Origin: Actinobacillus minor NM305
GTDB taxonomy: Bacteria; Pseudomonadota; Gammaproteobacteria; Enterobacterales; Pasteurellaceae
NCBI RefSeq assembly: GCF_000175195.1
Contig: NZ_ACQL01000171.1
Span: 1 to 34,753, forward strand
Reading direction: 5' to 3'
DNA: 34,753 nt
A program made the position numbers and the translations under genes. This document shows, piece after piece, positions 1-7,991 of the stretch. Each line of letters starts with the position of its first letter. Position 1 is the stretch's first letter. Below the pieces are notes generated by a model that worked only from the letters and a program-made list of their open reading frames with translations, had not been told where the DNA came from and made no database searches.

Positions 1-25
1 ATTTATTTTGGGTTTGTCATCAGTC

Positions 26-50
26 TAAGTAAATCTGTCAGATTTACTTA
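26..50. repeat. 25-bp perfect palindrome
   Basis: Two 12-base arms (26-37 and 39-50) are exact reverse complements around one central T. The arm contains TGTCAGATTTA-like sequence. A related 15-bp palindrome (TCAGATT-A-AATCTGA) lies at 614-628, on the other side of the IS remnant. The two may be worn terminal repeats of the element or of its target, since IS481-type ends usually begin TGT. The repeat is seen directly; its role is inferred. Confidence 0.5.
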
Positions 51-70
51 TTTTATCAGGCAAATATTCT

Positions 71-304
71 ATGCCTGATAGTTTAAAAATGTTTAAACCT
101 TCAGATTTAACGGCTAATTTGAATTTAGCTTTATTAGAAGACGTGATTATTCAAGTCTTAAAACTCCAATCTGGTGGAGAAAGTACGGAGTTAGATGCAA
201 AATTAGTACTTAAACAATTCCTTGATAGTTCAAGGGCCTGTGCCTCACTTAATATAATTCCTTGTTTTGCAACAAGTTTTCAAGAGAGGTCAATCCTTGT
301 TTAA
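71..304 (+). CDS. Unrecognised short ORF, probably a gene fragment
   Basis: This 77-codon ORF opens with ATG after an in-frame TAA at 26-28. I do not recognise the protein. Residues 1 to about 55 are hydrophilic and look helical, with acidic and basic residues alternating with Leu and Val. From about base 238 onward the reading is antisense to the IS481 transposase remnant, so the last 20 or so residues are not original coding sequence. The likeliest explanation is the 3' part of an older gene cut and fused when the insertion sequence arrived or was deleted. It may equally be a non-coding open frame, since there is no convincing ribosome binding site. Confidence 0.2.
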   Translation: MPDSLKMFKPSDLTANLNLALLEDVIIQVLKLQSGGESTELDAKLVLKQFLDSSRACASLNIIPCFATSFQERSILV

Positions 305-575
305 AATTGGCTAAATTATGTCTAAGTCAAATAGAATGTACCGCTGGCTTTTTAGATTGAGAACACGTCGATTTTGATTTAGTAATGATTGTACACTACC
401 CTGCTTGTTGATAATGATAAAATGTATTTCGGTTCATCCCCATCATTTTGTAGGCTTGAGAAATATTACCAAGTTCTTATGCTAAATTAAGTAAATCGGT
501 CTTGTATTTATGAGTGGGGTGGTAAAATAAAACATGAGAGTTTCCTTTTTGGTTTAGATCGAATTTAACACTCAT
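235..575 (-). pseudogene. Degenerate IS481-family transposase remnant
   Basis: Read on the minus strand from ATG at 575, the frame gives MSVKFDLNQKG..., then HKYKTDLLNLA, an in-frame TAA, then ELGNISQAYKMMGMNRNTFY. This is the N-terminal helix-turn-helix pattern of IS481-type transposases. After another stop and a frame change it resumes as LLNQNRRVLNLK. A large internal deletion follows, then I-stop-LRHNLANFKQGLTSLENLL (the stop sits where Trp is expected) and, in another frame, GIILSEAQALEL. The integrase (DDE) catalytic domain is absent. At least two stops, frameshifts and deletions mean it cannot make transposase. The family call is from remembered protein patterns and has not been checked by search. 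Confidence 0.7.
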
Positions 576-661
576 ATTCTAAACGGGAAACTCTCATTTT
601 TTATAGTGAATTGTCAGATTAAATCTGATCTTCTACAGAGAACGCCAATAAAGATATAAAA

Positions 662-2056
662 TTACACCTTATGCGGATTTCTTGTATTGGTATCGGTTAA
701 ATTTCGCATTAACAACGCAAAATCTAATTCAATATCCTGTGGCACATCAACAAAAACAAAATGCCCATCGCCTAAACCAGCCTCAACATTTTCATTCTTA
801 CGATTTAACAAGCGGTCAATTTTGAACACTATATTACCTTTGGGGGTCATCATCTCTACCGAATCGCCAACAAGGAATTTATTTTTCACTGCAACTTCTG
901 CCATGCCTTGTTCGTTACGTTTACCGGTAAATTCGCCCACAAACTGCTGACGCTCTGAAATGGAATAGCCATACTCATAATTTTGATATTCATCGTGTGT
1001 ATGACGGCGTAAGAAACCCTCTGTATAACCACGATGCGCCAAACTTTCTAAAGTATCTAATAACGAAGTATCAAAAGGTTTGCCTTCAGCTGCATCATCA
1101 ATGGCTTTACGATAGACTTGTGCGGTTCTTGCGCAGTAATAAAATGACTTGGTGCGCCCTTCAATTTTAAGCGAGTGAACGCCCATTTGGGTTAAACGTT
1201 CTACATGTTGTACCGCACGCAAATCTTTCGAATTCATAAAATAAGTGCCGTGTTCATCCTCAAATGCGGTCATCTGTTCATCCGGACGATTTGGCTCGGT
1301 ATAAAGGAACACTTTATCTGTGTGAGCGCCTTCCCCTAAAGTGGGAGCCACATTCGTGACTTCAATTTCAGGCTGATATTTTTGCACTGCATCCTGAGGG
1401 ACAATATTCCCTACATCATCCGTTGTTCCTTCTTCCATTTTGTATTCCCAACGACAAGCATTGGTACAGGTTCCCTGATTTGGGTCACGTTTATTGATAT
1501 AACCAGAAAGTAAGCAACGTCCGGAATAAGCCATACATAATGCGCCATGTACAAAAATTTCTAGCTCAATATCCGGTACATTTTGGCGAATTTCTTCAAT
1601 CTCTTCTAATGACAACTCACGAGATAAAATCACACGGGTTAATCCCATTTGCTTCCAGAATTTAACCGTTGCCCAGTTTACCGCATTCGCTTGAACAGAA
1701 AGATGAATATCCATCTCTGGGAAATTCTCACGAACAAGCATAATTAAACCAGGATCAGACATAATCAAAGCATCGGGTTTCATATCTACCACTACTTTGA
1801 GATCTTTAATAAAGGTTTTTAATTTTGAGTTATGTGGCGCAATATTAACCACCACATAGAATTTTTTACCTAATTCGTGAGCTTCTTTAATCGCAATTTC
1901 TAAGTTTGCGTGATTAAACTCATTATTACGAACACGTAAGCTATAACGAGGCTGCCCTGCATAAACGGCATCTGCTCCATAAGCAAAAGCATAGCGCATA
2001 TTTTTTAATGTGCCGGCTGGCGAAAGTAATTCTGGTTTAGCGTATTTTAAAGTCAT
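662..2056 (-). CDS. trhP: tRNA uridine-34 5-hydroxylation protein TrhP (U32 family, YegQ)
   Basis: The product is a 464-residue U32-family protein very like E. coli YegQ/TrhP. In established work TrhP takes part in prephenate-dependent 5-hydroxylation of wobble uridine 34, the first step to cmo5U and mcmo5U in tRNAs; the older label is 'U32 peptidase/collagenase'. The N-terminus (KPELLSPAGTLKNMRYAFAYGADAVY) is the family opening. The central HGALCMAYSGRCLLSGY and GTCTNACRWEY segments carry the four conserved cysteines. The C-terminal part holds the small beta-barrel typical of the longer members. Length is close to E. coli (about 453). It is transcribed away from cybC across a 156-bp gap and looks monocistronic. 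An uptake sequence lies inside the gene at 808-817. Confidence 0.92.
   Translation of the reverse strand: MTLKYAKPELLSPAGTLKNMRYAFAYGADAVYAGQPRYSLRVRNNEFNHANLEIAIKEAHELGKKFYVVVNIAPHNSKLKTFIKDLKVVVDMKPDALIMSDPGLIMLVRENFPEMDIHLSVQANAVNWATVKFWKQMGLTRVILSRELSLEEIEEIRQNVPDIELEIFVHGALCMAYSGRCLLSGYINKRDPNQGTCTNACRWEYKMEEGTTDDVGNIVPQDAVQKYQPEIEVTNVAPTLGEGAHTDKVFLYTEPNRPDEQMTAFEDEHGTYFMNSKDLRAVQHVERLTQMGVHSLKIEGRTKSFYYCARTAQVYRKAIDDAAEGKPFDTSLLDTLESLAHRGYTEGFLRRHTHDEYQNYEYGYSISERQQFVGEFTGKRNEQGMAEVAVKNKFLVGDSVEMMTPKGNIVFKIDRLLNRKNENVEAGLGDGHFVFVDVPQDIELDFALLMRNLTDTNTRNPHKV
808..817 (+). repeat. DNA uptake signal sequence (Apl type)
   Basis: Exact ACAAGCGGTC, the core of the Actinobacillus pleuropneumoniae-type uptake signal, inside trhP. 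Confidence 0.75.
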
Positions 2057-2212
2057 ATATTAAATTCTCTTCTGATTACAAGTCAGGACTTCTCACAAGG
2101 AGAAGCATTAAAAAGTGTTTATTCTCTAAGAAATAACCTTTTCTCGCAAGCCATAGATAGATTAAAATACAAATTCTTTTAATAATTTTTTTGTAACCGT
2201 GGGAAAATAAAT

Positions 2213-2584
2213 ATGAAATTGAAAACACTTTTAGCAGTAAGCCTACTTGCAATTTCAACAACAGCAATGTCAGCTGGCGTGATGAAAGAAATGTTTCAAA
2301 TGAAACAGCAACTCAATTTACTCAATAGTGCCGAAACTGTAGAAGCTTTCCAAGCTTCAGCTAATCATTTTATTACCTTGTCTGAACAAGCAAAAGCAAC
2401 GATGCCGGCAAGCTTAGAAGGCGATGAAACACGTTTTAAAGGCTATCAAGCCGGTATGCAAGAAGTGATTGACGTTGTCAAAAAAGCAAATGAACAAGCA
2501 AAAGCGGGTAAATTAGACGAAGCTAAAGCATTGTTGGCTGAATTAGATGGTATGCGTCAGAAATATCATAAAGAGTATAAATAA
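2213..2584 (+). CDS. cybC: Periplasmic cytochrome b562
   Basis: This 123-residue protein has a classic Sec signal peptide (about residues 1-21, ending AMSA). The mature part is about 102 residues and predicted as a four-helix bundle. In the E. coli cytochrome b562 family the heme iron is bound by a Met near the mature N-terminus and a His near the C-terminus. Both are here: Met27 (sixth or seventh mature residue, in VMKEMFQM) and His119 in the terminal QKYHKEYK, which parallels the E. coli ending NAYHQKYR. There is no CXXCH, so heme is bound non-covalently. It is probably a periplasmic electron-transfer protein of unknown partner. It is flanked by divergent trhP and by aroE 126 bp downstream. 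Confidence 0.85.
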   Translation: MKLKTLLAVSLLAISTTAMSAGVMKEMFQMKQQLNLLNSAETVEAFQASANHFITLSEQAKATMPASLEGDETRFKGYQAGMQEVIDVVKKANEQAKAGKLDEAKALLAELDGMRQKYHKEYK

Positions 2585-2710
2585 TATTAAGAATGTCCAC
2601 GTGATCTTGTTCATAAGATATTCCTTTATCTATTTGTGAGAAATAGAAATATACTTACGAAGTATCGAAGTCGCATAAAGAATAAAAAACCAAACAGGTA
2701 AGAAGAAAGA

Positions 2711-3535
2711 ATGCACCAATATGCCGTATGGGGAAACCCGATTGCACAAAGTAAATCGCCTCGTATTCATCAATTATTTGGCGAATTAACTCAAAAAAAT
2801 ATTTTGTATGAAGCAAAACTTGGCGATGAGCAAACTTTTGAACAGCAAATTCAAATGTTTTTTCAGCAAGGCGCTAAAGGGGCAAATATTACTGCACCTT
2901 TTAAAGAGCGTGCGTTCAAACTAGCGGATCTACATAGTGAAGGGTGTTTATTAGCAGAAGCTTGTAATACGTTAAAAAAATTAGATGATGGGCGTTTATA
3001 TGCTGAAAATACGGATGGTGCAGGTTTATGCTCAGATTTAGCACGTTTAGGCTGGTTGATTGAAAAACAACGAGTACTCATTTTAGGGGCCGGTGGAGCA
3101 ACTAAGGGCGTGTTGTTTCCATTATTAAAAGCTAATCAGCAGATTACCCTTTATAACCGAACTCATGAAAAAGCGGTCGAATTAGCTGAAAAATTTGCAA
3201 AGTTTGGGAAAATTCAAGCCGCTTGTTGGGAAGATATTATTCAATCTAAGTTTGATTTAATTATCAATGCAACATCATTAGGTTTGCAGGGTAAGTATGT
3301 CGAGTTACCTCAATCGGTTTTAGTGGGTAGCTGTGTATATGATATGCAGTATGCCGTTGATATGCGTACGCCGTTTTTAAATTATGCTCGTTCTCAAGGT
3401 GTTGAAAAATACCAAGATGGTTTAGGCATGTTGGTAGGGCAGGCTGCTGAGTCTTTTAAATTGTGGGAAAACGTACTACCGAAGGTAGAGCCGGTATTAG
3501 CACAATTACAAACGGAAATGAAAAAGACAAAATAG
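2711..3535 (+). CDS. aroE: Shikimate 5-dehydrogenase
   Basis: AroE reduces 3-dehydroshikimate to shikimate with NADPH, the fourth step of the chorismate pathway to aromatic amino acids, in the cytoplasm. The 274 residues match the usual length. The start MHQYAVWGNPIAQSKSP carries the shikimate-binding Ser pair. Lys65 (TAPFKERAF) and Asp102 (AENTDGAG) are the catalytic pair, and GAGGATKG at 126-133 is the nucleotide-binding loop. The C-terminal GLGMLVGQAAESFKLW is the standard AroE ending. The ATG follows the purine-rich stretch AGAAGAAAGA. There is no obvious operon partner; tRNA genes follow. Confidence 0.95.
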   Translation: MHQYAVWGNPIAQSKSPRIHQLFGELTQKNILYEAKLGDEQTFEQQIQMFFQQGAKGANITAPFKERAFKLADLHSEGCLLAEACNTLKKLDDGRLYAENTDGAGLCSDLARLGWLIEKQRVLILGAGGATKGVLFPLLKANQQITLYNRTHEKAVELAEKFAKFGKIQAACWEDIIQSKFDLIINATSLGLQGKYVELPQSVLVGSCVYDMQYAVDMRTPFLNYARSQGVEKYQDGLGMLVGQAAESFKLWENVLPKVEPVLAQLQTEMKKTK

Positions 3536-3641
3536 CATTTTGTAAGCTATTAGGAAATAAGCAAATTTGTGCTGTTTTTATATCAAAACGTTGAATTCAT
3601 AAGCAAAAAAACAATTTTATTTAAAAAATTGAAAAAAGTAT

Positions 3642-3670
3642 TTGACGAGTAGGGGGAAAATCAGCATAAT
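3642..3670 (+). promoter_or_regulatory. Strong sigma-70 promoter of the tRNA cluster
   Basis: A TTGACG -35 box (3642-3647) and a CATAAT -10 box (3665-3670) are 17 bp apart. The region just below the -10 is GC-containing (CACCCCG), possibly a stringent discriminator. It lies 38 bases before tRNA-Met. Confidence 0.75.
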
Positions 3671-3707
3671 GCACCCCGTAAACCGATATGGTGAACGCAA
3701 ATGATAT

Positions 3708-3784
3708 GGCTACATAGCTCAGCTGGTTAGAGCACAACACTCATAATGTTGGGGTCGCAAGTTCGAATCTCGCTGTAGCCACCA
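3708..3784 (+). tRNA. tRNA-Met (CAT), elongator type
   Basis: This is a 77-base cloverleaf with acceptor arms GGCTACA/TGTAGCC, TTCGAAT in the T-loop and an encoded ACCA end. The anticodon loop is CTCATAA, reading CAT. The paired first acceptor base and overall similarity to E. coli metT-type tRNA mark it as elongator, not initiator. It is first in a four-gene tRNA cluster. Confidence 0.95.
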
Positions 3785-3788
3785 TATT

Positions 3789-3873
3789 GCGGGACTGGCG
3801 AAATTGGTAGACGCACCAGATTTAGGTTCTGGCGCCGAGAGGTGTGTGGGTTCAAGTCCCTCGTCCCGCACCA
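3789..3873 (+). tRNA. tRNA-Leu (TAG)
   Basis: An 85-base class II tRNA with acceptor arms GCGGGAC/GTCCCGC and a long variable arm. The anticodon loop TTTAGGT gives TAG, which reads CUN leucine codons. CCA is encoded. It starts five bases after tRNA-Met and is surely co-transcribed with it. Confidence 0.95.
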
Positions 3874-3899
3874 TTTATCAGTTTACGAAAAATTAGTGT

Positions 3900-3974
3900 T
3901 GGGGTATCGCCAAGCGGTAAGGCACCGGGTTTTGATCTCGGCATCCCTAGGTTCGAATCCTAGTACCCCAGCCA
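3900..3974 (+). tRNA. tRNA-Gln (TTG), copy 1
   Basis: A 75-base tRNA with acceptor arms TGGGGTA/TACCCCA, anticodon loop TTTTGAT (TTG) and encoded GCCA. It is identical over all 75 bases to the copy at 4023-4097. Confidence 0.95.
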
Positions 3975-3995
3975 TCTAATTTACTATTCATTATA

Positions 3996-4018
3996 AACTA
4001 ACGCTTGTTAGTTTTTTT
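3996..4018 (+). terminator. Intrinsic terminator-like hairpin between the two tRNA-Gln genes
   Basis: AACTAAC (3996-4002), a GCTT loop, then GTTAGTT (4007-4013) running into TTTTTTT. This looks like a Rho-independent terminator, yet a complete second tRNA-Gln begins five bases later with no room for its own promoter. Confidence 0.65.
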
Positions 4019-4022
4019 CTTT

Positions 4023-4097
4023 TGGGGTATCGCCAAGCGGTAAGGCACCGGGTTTTGATCTCGGCATCCCTAGGTTCGAATCCTAGTACCCCAGCCA
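4023..4097 (+). tRNA. tRNA-Gln (TTG), copy 2
   Basis: An exact duplicate of the tRNA-Gln at 3900-3974; the flanking sequences differ, so the duplicated block is little more than the tRNA. It lies just downstream of a terminator-like hairpin, and expression would need read-through from the cluster promoter. Confidence 0.95.
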
Positions 4098-4217
4098 TTC
4101 TTCTTTCGATTTTATTTTCATCATCTGTTTTATTAAATAGCTAAATTGCTTTTGATTTCTTTTAAAATTCATTAAAATTATGTCAATTTTATTTTTATAC
4201 TTTAAAGGAAATTTATC

Positions 4218-5858
4218 ATGCAAAAAATCAATCCTACTCAAACAGTCGCTTGGCAAGCGCTTGAACAACATAAAGCAGAAAATTTAACTATTCCTCAATT
4301 ATTTGCCGAAAATGCCTCTCGCTTTAATCAATACTCTTTAAATTTTGCAAATCAAATTCTAGTCGATTACTCTAAAAATGCGGTTAATGATAAAACCTTA
4401 GACTTATTACGCCAATTAGCCGATGAATGCCAATTAAAATCAGCGACAGAAGCGATGTTTAGCGGTCAAAAAATTAACCGTACTGAAAATCGTGCCGTAT
4501 TGCATACTGCACTACGTAACCGTTCGAATACACCGGTTTATGTCGATGGCAAAGATGTGATGCCGGAAGTTAATGCTGTTTTAGCGAAAATGAAAGCGTT
4601 TTGCCAACGTATTATTTCAGGCGAATGGAAAGGTTATACCGGCAAAGCCATTACTGATGTCATTAACATTGGGATCGGTGGTTCGGATTTAGGTCCTTAT
4701 ATGGTAACAGAAGCGTTACGCCCATATAAAAATCATCTCACCATGCACTTTGTATCAAACGTAGATGGCACTCATATTGCGGAAACATTGAAAAAAGTAA
4801 ATCCTGAAACCACGCTTGTGCTGGTCGCTTCTAAAACCTTTACTACCCAAGAAACCATGACAAATGCTTTAACCGCTCGTGAATGGTTATTAAGCCATGC
4901 AAAAGATGAGTCAGCAGTTGCAAAACACTTTGCAGCGCTTTCAACTAATGCTTCAGAAGTGGCTAAATTTGGTATTGATACTAACAATATGTTTGAATTC
5001 TGGGATTGGGTTGGCGGTCGTTATTCTCTTTGGTCTGCAATTGGTTTATCTATTGCTTTATCTATCGGTTTTGAGAATTTTGAGCAGTTATTAGATGGTG
5101 CTCACGAAATGGATAAACATTTCCGCAGCGCGCCAATTGAACAAAATATTCCAACAACATTAGCACTGATTGGCATTTGGAACTGTAATTTCTTAGGCGC
5201 AGAAACCGAAGCGCTATTACCTTACGATCAATACTTACATCGTTTTGCGGCTTATTTCCAACAAGGGAATATGGAATCAAATGGTAAATTTGTTGGTCGT
5301 GATGGCAAGTCAGTAAGTTATCAAACCGGTCCAATCGTTTGGGGTGAGCCAGGAACAAATGGACAACATGCTTTCTATCAGTTAATTCACCAAGGCACGA
5401 AATTGATCCCTTGTGATTTTATCGCACCGGCGCAAACGCATAATCCGGTTGGTGACCATCACGCTAAATTGCTTTCAAACTTCTTTGCTCAAACAGAAGC
5501 ACTTGCCTTCGGTAAATCAAAAGAAGTGGTAGAACAAGAGTTCTTACAAGCGGGTAAAAAATTAGAAGATGTTGCAGAAATCGTGCCGTTTAAAGTTTTT
5601 ACCGGCAATAAACCGACCAACTCAATTTTGGTTCAAAAAATCACACCATTTACGCTTGGGGCGTTGATTGCAATGTATGAACATAAAATCTTTGTACAAG
5701 GTGTTATCTTCAACATTTACAGCTTCGACCAATGGGGTGTGGAATTAGGCAAACAGTTAGCAAACCGCATTTTACCTGAGCTTCAAGGCAATGAAGAAAT
5801 TGCAAGCCACGATAGCTCAACAAATGGTTTAATCAACCAATATAAAGCGTGGCGTTAA
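4218..5858 (+). CDS. pgi: Glucose-6-phosphate isomerase
   Basis: Pgi interconverts glucose-6-phosphate and fructose-6-phosphate in glycolysis and gluconeogenesis. At 546 residues it is full length. Both family signatures are visible: [11 protein letters not shown] in the middle and [16 protein letters not shown] near the C-terminus. [12 protein letters not shown] and the phosphate-contacting SKTFTTQET segment are also present. An AAAGGAAA Shine-Dalgarno sequence lies 8 bases before the ATG. It is monocistronic, ending at a clear hairpin terminator (5874-5900). Confidence 0.97.
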   Translation: MQKINPTQTVAWQALEQHKAENLTIPQLFAENASRFNQYSLNFANQILVDYSKNAVNDKTLDLLRQLADECQLKSATEAMFSGQKINRTENRAVLHTALRNRSNTPVYVDGKDVMPEVNAVLAKMKAFCQRIISGEWKGYTGKAITDVINIGIGGSDLGPYMVTEALRPYKNHLTMHFVSNVDGTHIAETLKKVNPETTLVLVASKTFTTQETMTNALTAREWLLSHAKDESAVAKHFAALSTNASEVAKFGIDTNNMFEFWDWVGGRYSLWSAIGLSIALSIGFENFEQLLDGAHEMDKHFRSAPIEQNIPTTLALIGIWNCNFLGAETEALLPYDQYLHRFAAYFQQGNMESNGKFVGRDGKSVSYQTGPIVWGEPGTNGQHAFYQLIHQGTKLIPCDFIAPAQTHNPVGDHHAKLLSNFFAQTEALAFGKSKEVVEQEFLQAGKKLEDVAEIVPFKVFTGNKPTNSILVQKITPFTLGALIAMYEHKIFVQGVIFNIYSFDQWGVELGKQLANRILPELQGNEEIASHDSSTNGLINQYKAWR

Positions 5859-5873
5859 TTTTATTTATTAAAG

Positions 5874-5900
5874 AGGCTCTCATTGAGAGCCTTCTTTTTT
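5874..5900 (+). terminator. Intrinsic terminator of pgi
   Basis: AGGCTCT, loop CATTG, AGAGCCT, then TCTTTTTTG: a stem of 7 bp followed by a T-run, 16 bases after the pgi stop. Confidence 0.85.
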
Positions 5901-5996
5901 GCAAAAAATCCGCAAAATTTTACCGCTTAAATTAAATTTACAGTAGAATAGCTCTATTTTTTAGCACACAACATTAGATACTTGGAGTGATTAGAT

Positions 5997-7832
5997 ATGC
6001 CTAAATTACGTTCAGCGACCAGTACACAAGGTCGCAATATGGCAGGGGCGCGTGCATTATGGCGTGCGACGGGAATGAAAGAAAATGACTTTGGTAAGCC
6101 GATTATTGCGGTGGTGAACTCATTTACCCAATTCGTACCGGGACACGTTCATTTAAAAGATATGGGGCAGCTTGTTGCCGAGCAAATTGAGAAAGCAGGT
6201 GGCGTGGCAAAAGAGTTTAATACCATTGCAGTTGATGATGGAATTGCGATGGGACACGGCGGTATGCTTTATTCTTTACCGAGCCGTGATTTAATTGCCG
6301 ACAGCGTGGAATATATGGTAAACGCACACTGTGCTGATGCGATGGTCTGTATTTCAAACTGTGACAAAATTACCCCAGGAATGTTAATGGCAGCGTTGCG
6401 TTTGAATATTCCGACGATTTTCGTTTCAGGCGGTCCGATGGAAGCTGGAAAAACCAAGCTATCCGATCAAATCATTAAATTAGACTTAGTCGATGCGATG
6501 GTGCAGAGTGCAGATAAAAATGTCTCTGATGCCGATGTTGATGCGATTGAACGTTCCGCTTGTCCGACTTGTGGCTCTTGCTCAGGTATGTTTACGGCAA
6601 ACTCAATGAACTGTTTAACTGAAGCATTGGGTTTAAGTTTACCTGGCAACGGTTCTTGCCTTGCAACCCACGCCGACCGTAAGCAGTTATTTTTAGACGC
6701 TGGTACGCAAATTGTTGAGCTATGCAAAAAATATTATGAGCAAGATGATTGCTCTGTATTGCCACGTTCTATCGCAACTAAGGATGCATTTAACAACGCA
6801 ATGAGCCTAGATATTGCAATGGGCGGTTCAACCAATACCGTCTTACACTTACTTGCTGCAGCACAAGAAGCGGAAGTGGATTTCACAATGGCGGATATCG
6901 ATCGCCTTTCTCGCCAAGTGCCTTGCTTGAGCAAAGTGGCACCAAATACAGCGAAATACCATATGGAAGACGTACACCGTGCAGGTGGCATTATGGCAAT
7001 TCTTGGCGAATTAGATCGTGCAGGCTTGCTCAACAATCAAACGCGCACCGTGTTAGGTTTAAGCCTTGCGGAACAAATTGCGAAGTACGACATTATGCTA
7101 ACCAAAGATGAAGCAGTGCATAAATTCTTCCGTGCAGGGCCGGCTGGTATTCGTACAACGCAAGCGTTCTCGCAAGATTGTCGTTGGGATACGGTTGATG
7201 ATGATCGTCAAAGTGGTTGTATCCGTAGCAAAGAGTTTGCTTACAGCCAAGACGGTGGTTTAGCAATGTTATCGGGCAATATCGCTTTAGACGGCTGTAT
7301 CGTAAAAACCGCAGGGGTGGACGAGTCGATCTTAAAATTCAAAGGTGAAGCCATTGTATTTGAAAGCCAAGAAGATGCGGTTGCAGGCATTTTAGGTGGA
7401 AAAGTGCGTGCAGGACACGTTGTAGTTATCCGCTACGAAGGTCCAAAAGGCGGGCCAGGTATGCAAGAGATGCTTTATCCAACCAGCTATTTAAAATCTA
7501 TGGGCTTAGGTAAGGCTTGTGCCTTATTAACGGACGGGCGTTTCTCTGGCGGTACATCAGGCTTATCTATCGGACACTGTTCACCAGAGGCCGCCGCAGG
7601 TGGTTTAATTGGTGTCGTTAAAGATGGCGATACCATTGAAATTGATATTCCAAACCGCTCAATCCAGCTGGTTGTGCCTGAAGCTGAGCTTGCTCAACGC
7701 CGAGCAGAACAAGATGCGAAAGGCTGGAAACCGGCAAACCGTCAGCGTGAAGTTTCTTTTGCACTAAAAGTGTACGGACATTTTGCGACATCGGCGGATA
7801 AAGGTGCGGTTCGAGATAAAAGCAAAATTTAA
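5997..7832 (+). CDS. ilvD: Dihydroxy-acid dehydratase
   Basis: IlvD dehydrates 2,3-dihydroxy-isovalerate and 2,3-dihydroxy-3-methylvalerate to the 2-keto acids of valine and isoleucine synthesis, using an iron-sulfur cluster. The 611 residues match the usual size. Cluster cysteines lie in [12 protein letters not shown] and [11 protein letters not shown], and the C-terminal [12 protein letters not shown] and [12 protein letters not shown] blocks are family signatures. The ATG is preceded by TTGGAGTGA. It stands alone here, without ilvG/M/E/A neighbours, and a bidirectional terminator follows (7945-7976). Confidence 0.97.
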   Translation: MPKLRSATSTQGRNMAGARALWRATGMKENDFGKPIIAVVNSFTQFVPGHVHLKDMGQLVAEQIEKAGGVAKEFNTIAVDDGIAMGHGGMLYSLPSRDLIADSVEYMVNAHCADAMVCISNCDKITPGMLMAALRLNIPTIFVSGGPMEAGKTKLSDQIIKLDLVDAMVQSADKNVSDADVDAIERSACPTCGSCSGMFTANSMNCLTEALGLSLPGNGSCLATHADRKQLFLDAGTQIVELCKKYYEQDDCSVLPRSIATKDAFNNAMSLDIAMGGSTNTVLHLLAAAQEAEVDFTMADIDRLSRQVPCLSKVAPNTAKYHMEDVHRAGGIMAILGELDRAGLLNNQTRTVLGLSLAEQIAKYDIMLTKDEAVHKFFRAGPAGIRTTQAFSQDCRWDTVDDDRQSGCIRSKEFAYSQDGGLAMLSGNIALDGCIVKTAGVDESILKFKGEAIVFESQEDAVAGILGGKVRAGHVVVIRYEGPKGGPGMQEMLYPTSYLKSMGLGKACALLTDGRFSGGTSGLSIGHCSPEAAAGGLIGVVKDGDTIEIDIPNRSIQLVVPEAELAQRRAEQDAKGWKPANRQREVSFALKVYGHFATSADKGAVRDKSKI

Positions 7833-7944
7833 GGTTTGATAAGATATACTTAAATATAGGCATAGTAGACAAAATGGTTGCTAATTTTTGAAAACTATGC
7901 CTGTATATTTGGTGTAATAGATAAATTTGTTTTTGATCTAAAAA

Positions 7945-7976
7945 AGCGTAGTAAACTCTTTTTACTACGCTTTTTT
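7945..7976. terminator. Bidirectional terminator between ilvD and nrdA
   Basis: AGCGTAGTAAA and TTTACTACGCT form an 11-bp stem around CTCTT. It is flanked by an A-run on the left and a T-run on the right, so it can end both convergent transcripts. Confidence 0.85.
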
Positions 7977-7991
7977 CATTATTATCTTTCT

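Noticed and set aside
687-950. Open frames antisense to real genes, such as this 87-codon frame
   Set aside because: It lies wholly opposite trhP, has no ribosome binding site, and its codons mirror the real gene. Similar antisense frames across the window were left out.
3708-4097. tRNA cluster as an integration (att) site for a mobile island
   Set aside because: The genes on both sides are core metabolism (aroE, pgi), with no integrase and no repeated tRNA 3' end beyond the full second tRNA-Gln copy.
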